Shown piece by piece: positions 42,982 to 52,232 of a stretch of DNA of 64,000 bases (its first letter is position 1; every line of letters begins with the position of its first letter). The translations under genes and the position numbers were made by a program. The notes beneath the pieces were generated by a model, which saw only the letters and a program-made list of their open reading frames with translations, had not been told where the DNA came from and made no database searches. Location of the stretch: assembly GCF_017581925.1 (NCBI RefSeq), contig NZ_JAGEVG010000006.1, forward strand, positions 62,001 through 126,000. Reading direction: 5' to 3'. Source of the DNA: Gelidibacter pelagius. GTDB taxonomy: Bacteria > Bacteroidota > Bacteroidia > Flavobacteriales > Flavobacteriaceae.

Positions 42982-44070
42982 TTAAAGATTCTTGGTCAAT
43001 TGCTTAACGATTTTGTATTCCGATAGAAATTCTTTCGAAATAACCTTTAAGGTTGTGTAGAAAGGAACGGCAAGGATCATCCCAGGAATTCCAAAAATTA
43101 ACCCTCCGATAATGATCACAAGAAAGACTTCTAATGGATGGGAACGCACGCTTTTACCAAAAATGATAGGTTGAGAAAAGAGATTGTCAATCAATTGAGC
43201 AATGGCTACTCCAATGAGGACTTTGAAAAGAAGTGGTAATAAATCTGATGAAAAATCGACCCCTAAATTATTGGAGACTACTACCAAGATCATGACCACA
43301 CCACCAAGAAGAGGACCCAAATAAGGTACAATATTTAGAAACGCACAAATGACAGCAATGGCAAGTGCATTTTTGACGTCTAAATTTAACAATAGTAAAA
43401 AATAGAAGATGCCCATAATTGTGGTCTGAATGAGGAGACCGATAAAATAACGAGACAATAGTTCTTTCGCTTTATCCAAAACTCTTAAAAACCGACGTTC
43501 TTTCCCTTCTTCGGCAAAACTGGCAACGGCGTTGGAAATCATGCGGTCATCCTTCAGTAAAAAGAATGAAATGAATAAAACAGAAAATACGCCTATAATA
43601 AATGCCCCTATATTATTGACAAAAACGTCTACAAAACTAACCACAAACTCAGAGTCGAAATCTTGTACAAAGTCGGTACGTTTGATAGCTTCTATAATGT
43701 TGATCTTTTCCACACCTAGATATTCACTGGCCTGAATACTGAGTTCGTTCAAATCGGTTTTGACCATTTCAAAATCAATTTCCGATATATTCTTACTCTG
43801 TTCCAAAATTATGGGAACAAAAAGCCATAAAATCAAGGCGAAAAAGCCTCCGATTAATAAAAGCGTTATAAAAGCTGAAAAGTTTCTTCCTAATCTCAAT
43901 CGATTCTTAAAAAAATAAACCACAGGCCTGAAAATAAGCGATATGATTCCAGCTATAAACAAATAAAGTAATAAGGATTGGATTTTGTAAAGAAAGAATA
44001 GCAGCAGTATAATGCCAAATACCACGGCTAATGCCTGTAATAGTCCCTTCGAAATCGTTTTTGCTTTCAT
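42982..44070 (-). CDS. AI-2E family transporter
   Basis: This 362-residue protein has about eight hydrophobic segments and the family signature in the C-terminal half: AICAFLNIVPYLGPLLGGVVMIL (about 237-259), DNLFSQPIIFGKSVRSHPLEVFLVIIIGGLIFGIPGMILAVPFYTTLKVI (about 300-350). Family members move autoinducer-2 or small solutes, or work as Na+/H+ antiporters, so the substrate is open. It is the middle member of a minus-strand series with TrmH-like and THUMP-like genes. Confidence 0.9.
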   Translation of the reverse strand: MKAKTISKGLLQALAVVFGIILLLFFLYKIQSLLLYLFIAGIISLIFRPVVYFFKNRLRLGRNFSAFITLLLIGGFFALILWLFVPIILEQSKNISEIDFEMVKTDLNELSIQASEYLGVEKINIIEAIKRTDFVQDFDSEFVVSFVDVFVNNIGAFIIGVFSVLFISFFLLKDDRMISNAVASFAEEGKERRFLRVLDKAKELLSRYFIGLLIQTTIMGIFYFLLLLNLDVKNALAIAVICAFLNIVPYLGPLLGGVVMILVVVSNNLGVDFSSDLLPLLFKVLIGVAIAQLIDNLFSQPIIFGKSVRSHPLEVFLVIIIGGLIFGIPGMILAVPFYTTLKVISKEFLSEYKIVKQLTKNL

Positions 44071-44153
44071 TTTTTAAATATAAATCAAATTTAGGATGCG
44101 GTTGCAATAAAAATTAACGGTATTCAAAATTACATTGCTAAAGCTCAGAAAAA

Positions 44154-44666
44154 TTAAAGTACAATTTTCCGAAGTTGTTTTGTTATTTCATAAAGTGCAA
44201 TGTTAGTCGCCTGTACAACATTCATACTGCTGTTTTGGCCAAACATCTCGATATGAATGGTACGATCAGAAAGTTCTAGGCAGGCTTCCGAAATACCGAA
44301 ATTTTCATCTCCAATGAGTAATACAATAGGTTGATCAGCATTCAATTCCATGCTGAATAGGGAGGTGCTGTTGTCGGTGATTTCCAAAGCCAAAATCTGA
44401 TACCCCAAAGATTTAAAATTCACGAGTATTTCTTCAGCGTTTTCATTCCACTCAAAATTAACATATTTTTCAGTAGCCCTGGATGTTTGTGCCATTTTCC
44501 TACCGAAAGGAACTGGACTGCCGCAAAGTATCAATTTTTCAATTCCAAAAGCATCTGCAGTTCTGAATAAACTGCCAATATTAGCAGCATTGGTCACATT
44601 TTCGCAGATCAAGGTAATGGGAAATGTCTGTTGGTTGAATCTTGAATTGTAATGGGTAAGCTGCAT
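44154..44666 (-). CDS. TrmH/SpoU family RNA methyltransferase
   Basis: This 170-residue SPOUT enzyme has motif 1 CENVTNAANIGSLFRTADAFG (about 22-42), motif 2 PIVLLIGDENFGISEACLEL (about 112-131), and motif 3 IHIEMFGQNSSMNVVQATNIALYEI. It would 2'-O-methylate a tRNA or rRNA nucleotide. It is short, lacking the extra RNA-binding domain of RlmB. The start codon lies only 10 bp from a block of four 14-bp tandem repeats (44677-44732), which therefore sits in the leader. Confidence 0.9.
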   Translation of the reverse strand: MQLTHYNSRFNQQTFPITLICENVTNAANIGSLFRTADAFGIEKLILCGSPVPFGRKMAQTSRATEKYVNFEWNENAEEILVNFKSLGYQILALEITDNSTSLFSMELNADQPIVLLIGDENFGISEACLELSDRTIHIEMFGQNSSMNVVQATNIALYEITKQLRKIVL

Positions 44667-44676
44667 GGGATTGAAA

Positions 44677-44732
44677 ATTAACGATTGACGATTAACGATT
44701 GATAATTAACGATTGACAATTAACGAATGATG
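44677..44732. repeat. Four tandem 14-bp repeats in the leader of the TrmH-like gene
   Basis: Four end-to-end copies of ATTAACGATTGAYR (the fourth with two changes) fill 44677-44732. They begin 10 bp upstream of the TrmH-like start codon. Copy number may vary between strains and would alter leader length. Confidence 0.9.
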
Positions 44733-45035
44733 ATTTTTTGAAGTACTCGGATGTGTTTTTTGATACTGATGAATTGTTCATGTATAATTTAGAAAATTGA
44801 AGTTTGAACTTTTTTATTTTTGATACGATATAGACTTTCCTCAAACAGATGAACAGGATTGTCACTCATTCATAATTTCAACTATAATCATAATTCAAAC
44901 AGAGTAAATGTTGTTAAATAATAACTCTCAGTATAAATAAAAAGAGGCATGCATGTAATTGAAAATGCGCATTTAATGTTGCTTTATATCCTACTTCATC
45001 AATCGATATTCCTCAATCAACAATTACTAATCGTT
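44733..45035. other. AT-rich intergenic region
   Basis: About 300 bp between the 14-bp repeat block and the end of the DUF4159 gene. I found no gene, hairpin or consensus promoter in it. Confidence 0.5.
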
Positions 45036-45764
45036 CTAGTTTTCAAAAACGTATTTAATAATATTGGCGCCCATTTTCAACGCTTTCTCCCTCACTTCTA
45101 AAGGATCATTGTGGACTTCTTCATCTTCCCAGCCGTTTCCTAAGTCACTTTCAAAAGTGAAAAGCAGCACCAATCTATCGTTATCGAACATTCCAAAAGC
45201 CTGGGGCCGTTGGCCATCATGCTCATGAATTTTAGGTAATCCTTCAGGAAACTTAAAAGCTGAACTAAAAATAGGATGAGTCTTAGGCAATTCAACCAAC
45301 TCCTTATTAGGAAACAATTTTTTGAGTTCCTTTACCAAGTAAGACTCCATTCCGTAATTATCATCAATATGTAAAAATCCACCAGAAAAAAGATAGTTTC
45401 TTAAATTCTCAATATCGTTTTCACTGAAAAACACATTGCCATGCCCTGTCATATGTATAAATGGAAATTGAAAAATATCTGGACTATCCGGCTCTACAGT
45501 TTGAGGTCTAGGATTGATTTTTGTGTTGATGTGGAGATTACAATAAGAAATTAAGTTGGGCAAGGATGTTGGATTTGCATACCAATCGCCACCACCTTTA
45601 TACTTTAATACGGCAATTTCTTGTGCCTGCAACGACGCTATTCCACAGATACCAAAGAATAAAATGCCGAAAAAATGCTTTGATATGGTCATGCTAAATC
45701 TCATCCTCCAAAAATAGAAATAAAAATGGGTTAAAATAAATCGCACGAATTGAAAGTTAGACAA
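45036..45764 (-). CDS. DUF4159 domain exported protein
   Basis: This protein of up to 242 residues has the DUF4159 domain (GGGDWYANPTSLPNLISYCN, FIHMTGHGNVFFSENDIENLRNYLFSGGFLHIDDNYGM, then GWEDEEVHNDP). The fold recalls a glutamine-amidotransferase-like or ThuA-like domain, but the function is unknown. The longest frame starts at 45764, but MRFSMTISKHFFGILFF at 45704 or MTISKHF at 45692 gives a normal signal peptide ending LQAQ and is preferred. It follows rsmE by about 70 bp. Confidence 0.8.
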   Translation of the reverse strand: MSNFQFVRFILTHFYFYFWRMRFSMTISKHFFGILFFGICGIASLQAQEIAVLKYKGGGDWYANPTSLPNLISYCNLHINTKINPRPQTVEPDSPDIFQFPFIHMTGHGNVFFSENDIENLRNYLFSGGFLHIDDNYGMESYLVKELKKLFPNKELVELPKTHPIFSSAFKFPEGLPKIHEHDGQRPQAFGMFDNDRLVLLFTFESDLGNGWEDEEVHNDPLEVREKALKMGANIIKYVFEN

Positions 45765-45834
45765 TCAGTGCTTTAATACTACATGAATTATATTAAGATG
45801 CTGTATAGTAGTTATATATGCCCTTTAAATGAAG

Positions 45835-46542
45835 TTATTGTTCATTTGTAAATGCAACGCTATGGCACGCTATAATGGCTGCAGTTTCGGTACGTAAACG
45901 CGTATTGCCTAAACTAATAGGTTTAAATCCTGAGGCCATGGCCGTCTTGATTTCATTAGGACTAAAATCGCCTTCAGGACCTATCAAAATTAGAACATTA
46001 GTATGTAATTGTAATGCATTTTTAAAAGAAACGCGTTCGGATTCTTCGCAATGTGCAATAAACTTTTGTCCGTCGAACGGTAGATTTATAAAGTCATTAA
46101 ACGAAATAGATTCCTGTAATTCTGGCAAATAATAGTGTAAAGACTGTTTCATTGCTGCCTGGAGGATTTTTTCAAATCGGTCAGTTTTAATGACTTTTCG
46201 CTCGCTGTGGTCGCAAATAATTGGCGTGATGGTATCCACGCCAATTTCAGTTGCCTTTTCTAAAAACCACTCGTAGCGATCGTTCATTTTTGTAGGAGCT
46301 ACCGCCAAATGAACTTTGTAGTTTCGAGCAGGTTCAAACGATCTGGAAAGTATAGATGCCACACAGTTTTTTATATCCGAAAGTGTGATTTCAGCCACAA
46401 ATAGCCAGCCTTTTCCATTGGTAATTTGGAGTTGGTCGCCACTATTTTTTCGAAGCACCTTCACAATATGTCGGCTTTCATCTTTTGAAAAGTCAATTTG
46501 CGTAGTAGTTTCGTCAATATTCGGATTATAGAAAAGCTGCAT
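45835..46542 (-). CDS. rsmE: 16S rRNA (uracil1498-N3)-methyltransferase
   Basis: This 235-residue SPOUT methyltransferase acts on 16S rRNA U1498. Features are SRHIVKVLRKNSGDQLQITNGKG (about 24-46), DRYEWFLEKATEIGVDTITPIICDHSERK (about 96-124), and the knot motif LILIGPEGDFSPNEI then LGNTRLRTETAAIIACH (about 178-227). The gene begins 17 bp after the tsaD stop, so it is in one unit with tsaD. Confidence 0.94.
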   Translation of the reverse strand: MQLFYNPNIDETTTQIDFSKDESRHIVKVLRKNSGDQLQITNGKGWLFVAEITLSDIKNCVASILSRSFEPARNYKVHLAVAPTKMNDRYEWFLEKATEIGVDTITPIICDHSERKVIKTDRFEKILQAAMKQSLHYYLPELQESISFNDFINLPFDGQKFIAHCEESERVSFKNALQLHTNVLILIGPEGDFSPNEIKTAMASGFKPISLGNTRLRTETAAIIACHSVAFTNEQ

Positions 46543-46559
46543 TGGTTGATTCTGTAGTA

Positions 46560-47582
46560 TTAAATTTTTAGTCGCGAGGAAGCCGTGACATTTTGTTGTG
46601 CAAAATCGCCTTCCATATATTTCAAATATCCAACAATGGCAATCATTGCGGCATTATCTGTGGTGAATTCAAATTTGGGCACATAGGTAGTCCATCCAAA
46701 TTTGGCTTCCCCATCTTTGAGTGCTTGTCTGATACCCGTATTTGCTGAAACGCCACCACCAATCGCAATGTGACTGATACCGGTTTGCTTTGACGCAAGC
46801 TTCAGCTTATCAATCAGAATTCCTATAATTGTATATTGAATAGATGCACAAATGTCATTCAGGTTTTCTTCAATAAAATTAGGATTTGCTTTGGTTTCTT
46901 TCTGAATAAAGTAAAGAATCGCCGTTTTTAATCCGGAAAAACTAAAATTCAGGCCCTCAACTTTGGGCTTGGTGAATTTAAATGCTTTCGGATTACCCAA
47001 TTTAGCGCGTTTGTCAATTTCAGGACCAGCGGGATAGCCGAGCCCCAATATCTTTCCGCTTTTATCAAAAGCTTCGCCAACAGCATCGTCTATAGTTTCA
47101 CCAATAACTTCCATATCAAAATGAGAGTTCACTCTCACTATTTGCGTATGTCCGCCAGAAATGGTCATCCCCAAAAACGGAAAAGGAGGTTTGTTAAAGC
47201 CTTCTTCATCTATAAAATGAGCTAAAATATGCGCCTGCATGTGATTGACATCAATCAAAGGGATATCCAAACCATAGGCCAATGATTTAGCAAACGAGGT
47301 GCCAACCAATAAAGACCCCATTAAACCTGGACCTCGGGTAAATGCAATGGCACTCAGTTGATTTTTATCAACATTGGCACGTTTAAGGGCTTGCTGAACC
47401 ACCGGAACAATGTTTTGTTGATGGGCTCGTGAGGCCAATTCTGGCACCACACCGCCGTAAGCTTCATGGATGCTTTGACCAGCCACAACATTACTTAGGA
47501 TTTTCCCGTTTAGCATTACTGAAGCCGCGGTATCATCGCATGAAGACTCAATTGCAAGAATATAAATATTTTGTGTAGCCAT
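46560..47582 (-). CDS. tsaD: tRNA N6-adenosine threonylcarbamoyltransferase TsaD
   Basis: This 340-residue essential enzyme installs t6A at position 37 of ANN-decoding tRNAs. Key features are ILAIESSCDDTAAS at the N-terminus, the metal-binding HMQAH (about 115-119), ISGGHTQIVRV, DDAVGEAFDKSGKILGLGYPAGPEID, and IGGGVSANTGIRQ. It is the first gene of a minus-strand unit with rsmE and probably the DUF4159 gene. It is divergent from TamB, with a good promoter in the gap. Confidence 0.97.
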   Translation of the reverse strand: MATQNIYILAIESSCDDTAASVMLNGKILSNVVAGQSIHEAYGGVVPELASRAHQQNIVPVVQQALKRANVDKNQLSAIAFTRGPGLMGSLLVGTSFAKSLAYGLDIPLIDVNHMQAHILAHFIDEEGFNKPPFPFLGMTISGGHTQIVRVNSHFDMEVIGETIDDAVGEAFDKSGKILGLGYPAGPEIDKRAKLGNPKAFKFTKPKVEGLNFSFSGLKTAILYFIQKETKANPNFIEENLNDICASIQYTIIGILIDKLKLASKQTGISHIAIGGGVSANTGIRQALKDGEAKFGWTTYVPKFEFTTDNAAMIAIVGYLKYMEGDFAQQNVTASSRLKI

Positions 47583-47620
47583 TAGTAAGAATTAGGCACA
47601 ATAATTGTTAATTTTGACTC

Positions 47621-47649
47621 CAAAGTTATAACTTTTAAAACGCATCAAA
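47621..47649 (-). promoter_or_regulatory. Bacteroidetes promoter of tsaD
   Basis: On the minus strand TTTG (plus 47649-47646), 17 bases, then TAACTTTG (plus 47628-47621). The ATG is 38 bases further. A TAATTTTG box on the plus strand (47609-47616) may serve tamB. Confidence 0.55.
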
Positions 47650-47688
47650 AAACTTTTAAAAATAGCATCTAAAATTGTAGCAATAATT

Positions 47689-50600
47689 GTGTTGCTATTC
47701 ATCATTTTGGTGCTGATTCTCTCTATTCCACCCGTTCAAACATTTTTGGGAAAAAAAGTGACCAAACGTATCAATGACGATTACGGAACACATATTTACA
47801 TTAATAAGGTGGGCCTTCGATTTAACGGGGATGTGGAACTTAAAGGCATCTATATTGAAGATTATAAACAAGATACTTTAATAGGAATTGAAGGATTAAA
47901 TACATCAATTCTTAACTATAGAAATCTTTATAATAGTAAATTGACCTTTGGCGATATCGATGTCCATGGCCTAACTTTTAATGTCAGAACCTATTTAGGT
48001 GAGGACGAGACCAACTTAGATGTATTCGTAGCAAGGTTTGATGAAGACAATCCGAGGCCTGATAAAAGCAGGTTTTTATTGTCCTCAAGTGATGTGTCCA
48101 TTTATGGAAGTATTTTCAGAATGATCAATGACAATAAGGAAAATCCAAAAATTCTTGAGTTTAACAATCTGAACCTAAATGCCACCAATTTTTTAATCAA
48201 CGCCAGCGATGTTAGTGCTCGGATAAACACGCTCACTTTTAGGGATAGTAGGGGATTGACGGTAAAAAACATGGTGACGGATTTTGAATACACTTTGGAT
48301 CACATGACCTTTGCCGATCTTTCTATAAAAACGCCCAATTCATTTCTCAATGGCGATTTGACCTTCAAGTATAATCGTGAAGATTTGCAAGATTTCACCA
48401 ACAAGGTAGAAGTTGTTGCATCATTTAAGGATTCTGATGTGATGTTAAATGAATTGAACACCTTTTATAACGAGTTTGGTATTGAAGATCATGCTAAGTT
48501 TAGTGTGAGTTTAAGCGGAACCCTTAATGACTTGACCATGATGAACCTGAGACTCAATACCAGCAGTCAAACAAAGGTTTATGGCGATATCAACTTTAAG
48601 AATTTATTCAATATTGAGCCCAATACCTTCGAAATGGATGGCGATTTTAGCAATCTTTCATCCAATTACTATGATTTAAAATCGCTTATGCCCAACGTAT
48701 TGGGCGCTTCAATACCGAGCATTTTTGCTAAATTGGGAGGCTTTACCATTTATGGAAAATCGAAAATCACATCGTCTGACATTGTTGCCGATTTAAAGAT
48801 CAATACGGCACTCGGACATATTGAATCGAATTTGAATTTGTTGCGGTTCAATGATATTGACAACGCCAGCTATAAAGGAAATGTTGTTTTTGAAGATTTC
48901 GACCTTGGAGAAGTTTTGGATAATCCGAACATCAAAGAAACCACTTTTGACATGGAGGTGGACGGAAAAGGCTTTACGCTTGAGAACTTAAACACCAATA
49001 TTAAGGGGCATGTTTTCAATCTTAATTACAACGATTATGTTTATAAAAATATTGACATTTCTGGTCAATTGGGAAATAAGATATTCAACGGTGATTTGAT
49101 TTCGCAAGATGAAAATTTAAAATTCAAGTTCAACGGGTTGGCTGATATGTCAAAAGAAGTCAGTTCATTGGACTTTACTGCCGAAGTGGAATACGCAAAC
49201 CTTAGAGCCCTCAATTTTGTAAAAAAGGATAGTCTCTCCATCTTCAAGGGCGATGTTACTATGGATATGGATGGTTCAAACATCGATGATGCTTTTGGTA
49301 AACTTACGTTTAACAATACAACCTATATCAATCAAAATGACACTTACTTTTTTGATGATTTTGAAATCACTTCAAGATTTAATGAAAACGAACGTATCGT
49401 TGAAATCAATTCACCCGATATTATTGAAGGACAGGTGAGTGGCATCTTTAAGTTTAAGGACATTGGTAAACTGGTGGCAAATTCAATAGGAAGTATTTAT
49501 ACCAATTATATTCCGCATAAAGTTCAAACCGAACAATATCTCGATTTCAATTTCACCATTTACAATAAAATTGTGGAAGTCTTCTATCATGATCTTGAAC
49601 TTGGTAAAAATACCTTTGTAAAGGGGCGAATTGAAAGTGATCAACGCGGATTTAATTTGACCTTCAAATCACCGAAAATTAAATTGCTGGACTATTTCGC
49701 AAATGACATTCAAGTGAATATAGATAATGGCAATCCTCTTTTTAATACGTTTATTGAGGTAGATTCCATCAATACCAAATATTATAACGTCTCAAAGTTC
49801 AATCTTATTAACGTTACCGTAAGAGACACACTGTTTATCAAGTCTGAATTTAATGGTGGTAAGCACAATAACGACCATTACAATTTGAGTCTCTTCTACA
49901 CCATTGACCAAGACAACAAGTCGGTTGTGGGTTTTAAAAGATCGGATATTACCATTAAGGATAATGAGTGGATCATAAACCAACAGAAGGACCAGCTCAA
50001 TAAAGTAGCTTTTGATAGAAGTTTTAATGAATTTAATATTTCTGATGTTGTTTTTAGTCATAAAGATGAAGAAATCCAATTGTCAGGCGCTCTTCGCGAT
50101 TCGACCTATAAAGATATTAAACTCAGATTCATGGATGTGGATCTCAACAAAGTGACACCCAACCTTGACAGTATCAGCTTTGGGGGCATCTTGAACGGGA
50201 AATTGGATATCCTCCAACAAAATGGTGTGTATGTACCTGATTCAGATGTGAGTATTGAGAAATTTATGTTTAATGATTATATGCTGGGCGATTTACGAGC
50301 GGATATCGTGGGCAACGAATCTCTCACCAACTATACGGTCGATTTGTTTTTAAGGAATGACAATCTAAAATCGTTGAATGTCACTGGCAATGTTGACGTC
50401 AGCGCCACCAACTCCAATATTGATTTGGATATAGCATTTGATGAATTTGATTTAGAACCATTGAATGTTTTTGGAGGAGATGTCATTAATCAGATTAGAG
50501 GATTGGCATCAGGTAATGTCATTGTATCCGGAGATTTAAAAAAACCACAAATTGACGGCGATTTGATTTTGGACAATGCAGGATTGGCCATCCCTTATTT

Positions 50601-52098
50601 GAATGTTGATTACGCCTTTGATTTTGATACGGAAGTCACTCTAAAAGACCAGCGCTTTGTTTTTAATGATGTTGTGCTTACCGATTCCGAATTCTTTTCA
50701 AAAGCGACATTGAACGGCTTTATGTCGCATCAAAACTTTTCCGATTGGAGGCTTGGCTTGGATATAGAGACTAACAGATTGCTGGTTTTGAATACAGATG
50801 ACGCTGAAGATGCCTTGTACTACGGCACGGCCTTTATGAACGGTACAGCAAGCATTTATGGTCCAACAGATCAATTGGTCATTGAAGTCGATGGCAGTAC
50901 GTCTCAAGGTACCGTTTTTAAGATTCCATTGAATGATGTTGAAAGTTTTGGAGACAATTCTTATATCCACTTTTTGAGTCCTGAAGAAAAAGCAGCGCGT
51001 TTGAAAGGAGAGGTCATTACTGAAACTCAGGTCAAAGGCTTGGAGCTAAAGTTTGACTTGAATGTCAACCAAAATGCAGATATTGAAATTGTAATTGACC
51101 GAAACTCGGGAAGCACCATCCAGGGCAGTGGAGAAGGTAACCTTCTGTTTGAAATCAATACCAATGGTAAATTTAAAATGTGGGGTGATTTTGCCGTATT
51201 TAAAGGTATTTATAATTTTTCTTACGGCGGTTTGATTCAGAAAAACTTGGTCGTAGAACCTGGAGGTAGTATTATTTGGGAAGGTGATGCTTTAAAGGCG
51301 CAAATCAATTTGAAGGCCATTTACAAAACAGAAGCCAATCCTTCGGTTCTATTGGATAATCCGATCAATAGAAGCATCCCGGTCAATGTGGAGATCAATC
51401 TTTCAGGACAGTTGGAACAGCCCACGCCAGATTTCAACTTGGCATTTCCAAATGCGAGTTCAACTGTTAGGTCAGAGCTTGAATACCGACTGGAAACTAA
51501 AGAAAGTAGAGAGAATCAAGCTCTTTTCTTATTGGCAACGGGTTCTTTTGCCAGTGAAATAAGTTTAGGCCAACAAGCTTATGGTACTATTGCCGATCGT
51601 GTAAACAGTTTATTCAATGACTTACTGTCCAGTGACGATGATAAACTGAAATTGGGTCTGAATTTTCAAGCAGGCGAACAAACTCCTGATTACAGATCAG
51701 ATGATCGTTTAGGTTTGACTTTAAGCACTAAGATTAGTGATCGTGTGTTGTTCAATGGGAAAGTTGGGGTGCCAATTGGCGGCGTTAATGAAACGGTTAT
51801 TGCCGGAGACGCTGAAATAGAATTACTGCTGAATGAAGACGGTACCTTATCTGCTAAATTTTTTAATAGAGAAAATAACATTCGGAATTTTGGCGAAGAA
51901 ATTGGCTATACTCAAGGTGTTGGATTATCCTATAATGTAGAATTTGATACGTTTAGGGAATTGCTGAGAATTATATTTTCAGGGAAGAACAGAAAAGACA
52001 ACAATGCTGTTGAAAACAAAAATGTAGGTACGAGAGAAGAAAACCCGCTTCCAGAATATGTCAAAATGAAGAAGAAAGAGGCAAAAAAGGAGAATTAA
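47689..52098 (+). CDS. TamB-like translocation and assembly protein
   Basis: This protein of at least 1469 residues is of the TamB/AsmA-like family that bridges the inner and outer membrane. A hydrophobic N-terminal anchor is followed by a very long stretch of beta-strand repeats. The C-terminal DUF490 domain has QGSGEGNLLFEINTNGKFKMWGDFAVFKGIYNFSYGG and later ETKESRENQALFLLATGSFASE. It works in outer-membrane protein assembly or phospholipid transfer. The GTG at 47689 is the first usual start, but the open frame runs 19 codons further up to a stop at 47629-47631, encoding LLKRIKKLLKIASKIVAIIV. That stretch looks like the missing positive N-terminus, yet it has no ATG, GTG or TTG. Confidence 0.9.
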   Translation: MLLFIILVLILSIPPVQTFLGKKVTKRINDDYGTHIYINKVGLRFNGDVELKGIYIEDYKQDTLIGIEGLNTSILNYRNLYNSKLTFGDIDVHGLTFNVRTYLGEDETNLDVFVARFDEDNPRPDKSRFLLSSSDVSIYGSIFRMINDNKENPKILEFNNLNLNATNFLINASDVSARINTLTFRDSRGLTVKNMVTDFEYTLDHMTFADLSIKTPNSFLNGDLTFKYNREDLQDFTNKVEVVASFKDSDVMLNELNTFYNEFGIEDHAKFSVSLSGTLNDLTMMNLRLNTSSQTKVYGDINFKNLFNIEPNTFEMDGDFSNLSSNYYDLKSLMPNVLGASIPSIFAKLGGFTIYGKSKITSSDIVADLKINTALGHIESNLNLLRFNDIDNASYKGNVVFEDFDLGEVLDNPNIKETTFDMEVDGKGFTLENLNTNIKGHVFNLNYNDYVYKNIDISGQLGNKIFNGDLISQDENLKFKFNGLADMSKEVSSLDFTAEVEYANLRALNFVKKDSLSIFKGDVTMDMDGSNIDDAFGKLTFNNTTYINQNDTYFFDDFEITSRFNENERIVEINSPDIIEGQVSGIFKFKDIGKLVANSIGSIYTNYIPHKVQTEQYLDFNFTIYNKIVEVFYHDLELGKNTFVKGRIESDQRGFNLTFKSPKIKLLDYFANDIQVNIDNGNPLFNTFIEVDSINTKYYNVSKFNLINVTVRDTLFIKSEFNGGKHNNDHYNLSLFYTIDQDNKSVVGFKRSDITIKDNEWIINQQKDQLNKVAFDRSFNEFNISDVVFSHKDEEIQLSGALRDSTYKDIKLRFMDVDLNKVTPNLDSISFGGILNGKLDILQQNGVYVPDSDVSIEKFMFNDYMLGDLRADIVGNESLTNYTVDLFLRNDNLKSLNVTGNVDVSATNSNIDLDIAFDEFDLEPLNVFGGDVINQIRGLASGNVIVSGDLKKPQIDGDLILDNAGLAIPYLNVDYAFDFDTEVTLKDQRFVFNDVVLTDSEFFSKATLNGFMSHQNFSDWRLGLDIETNRLLVLNTDDAEDALYYGTAFMNGTASIYGPTDQLVIEVDGSTSQGTVFKIPLNDVESFGDNSYIHFLSPEEKAARLKGEVITETQVKGLELKFDLNVNQNADIEIVIDRNSGSTIQGSGEGNLLFEINTNGKFKMWGDFAVFKGIYNFSYGGLIQKNLVVEPGGSIIWEGDALKAQINLKAIYKTEANPSVLLDNPINRSIPVNVEINLSGQLEQPTPDFNLAFPNASSTVRSELEYRLETKESRENQALFLLATGSFASEISLGQQAYGTIADRVNSLFNDLLSSDDDKLKLGLNFQAGEQTPDYRSDDRLGLTLSTKISDRVLFNGKVGVPIGGVNETVIAGDAEIELLLNEDGTLSAKFFNRENNIRNFGEEIGYTQGVGLSYNVEFDTFRELLRIIFSGKNRKDNNAVENKNVGTREENPLPEYVKMKKKEAKKEN

Positions 52099-52148
52099 GC
52101 CAACTGTTTTTGCACAATTTCGATTTAGTTATTAACGAAATCGATTGA

Positions 52149-52226
52149 ATTTTACATTACTCAGTAAAATATCATAATTCCCGTCTTTATTATAGTATTA
52201 GTTTAGTAATTTTACTTTACTAAACT
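52149..52226 (+). promoter_or_regulatory. Two inverted repeats in the pfkA leader
   Basis: The first has arms ATTTTAC (52149-52155) and GTAAAAT (52164-52170). The second has perfect 10-bp arms AGTTTAGTAA (52200-52209) and TTACTAAACT (52217-52226) around TTTTACT. It ends 6 bases before the pfkA ATG. It could be an operator, or an RNA hairpin that limits ribosome access. Confidence 0.55.
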
Positions 52227-52232
52227 ATTTAA

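Noticed and set aside
44677-44732. Possible CRISPR array
   Set aside because: Repeats are 14 bp, directly adjacent with no spacers, and no cas gene is present.
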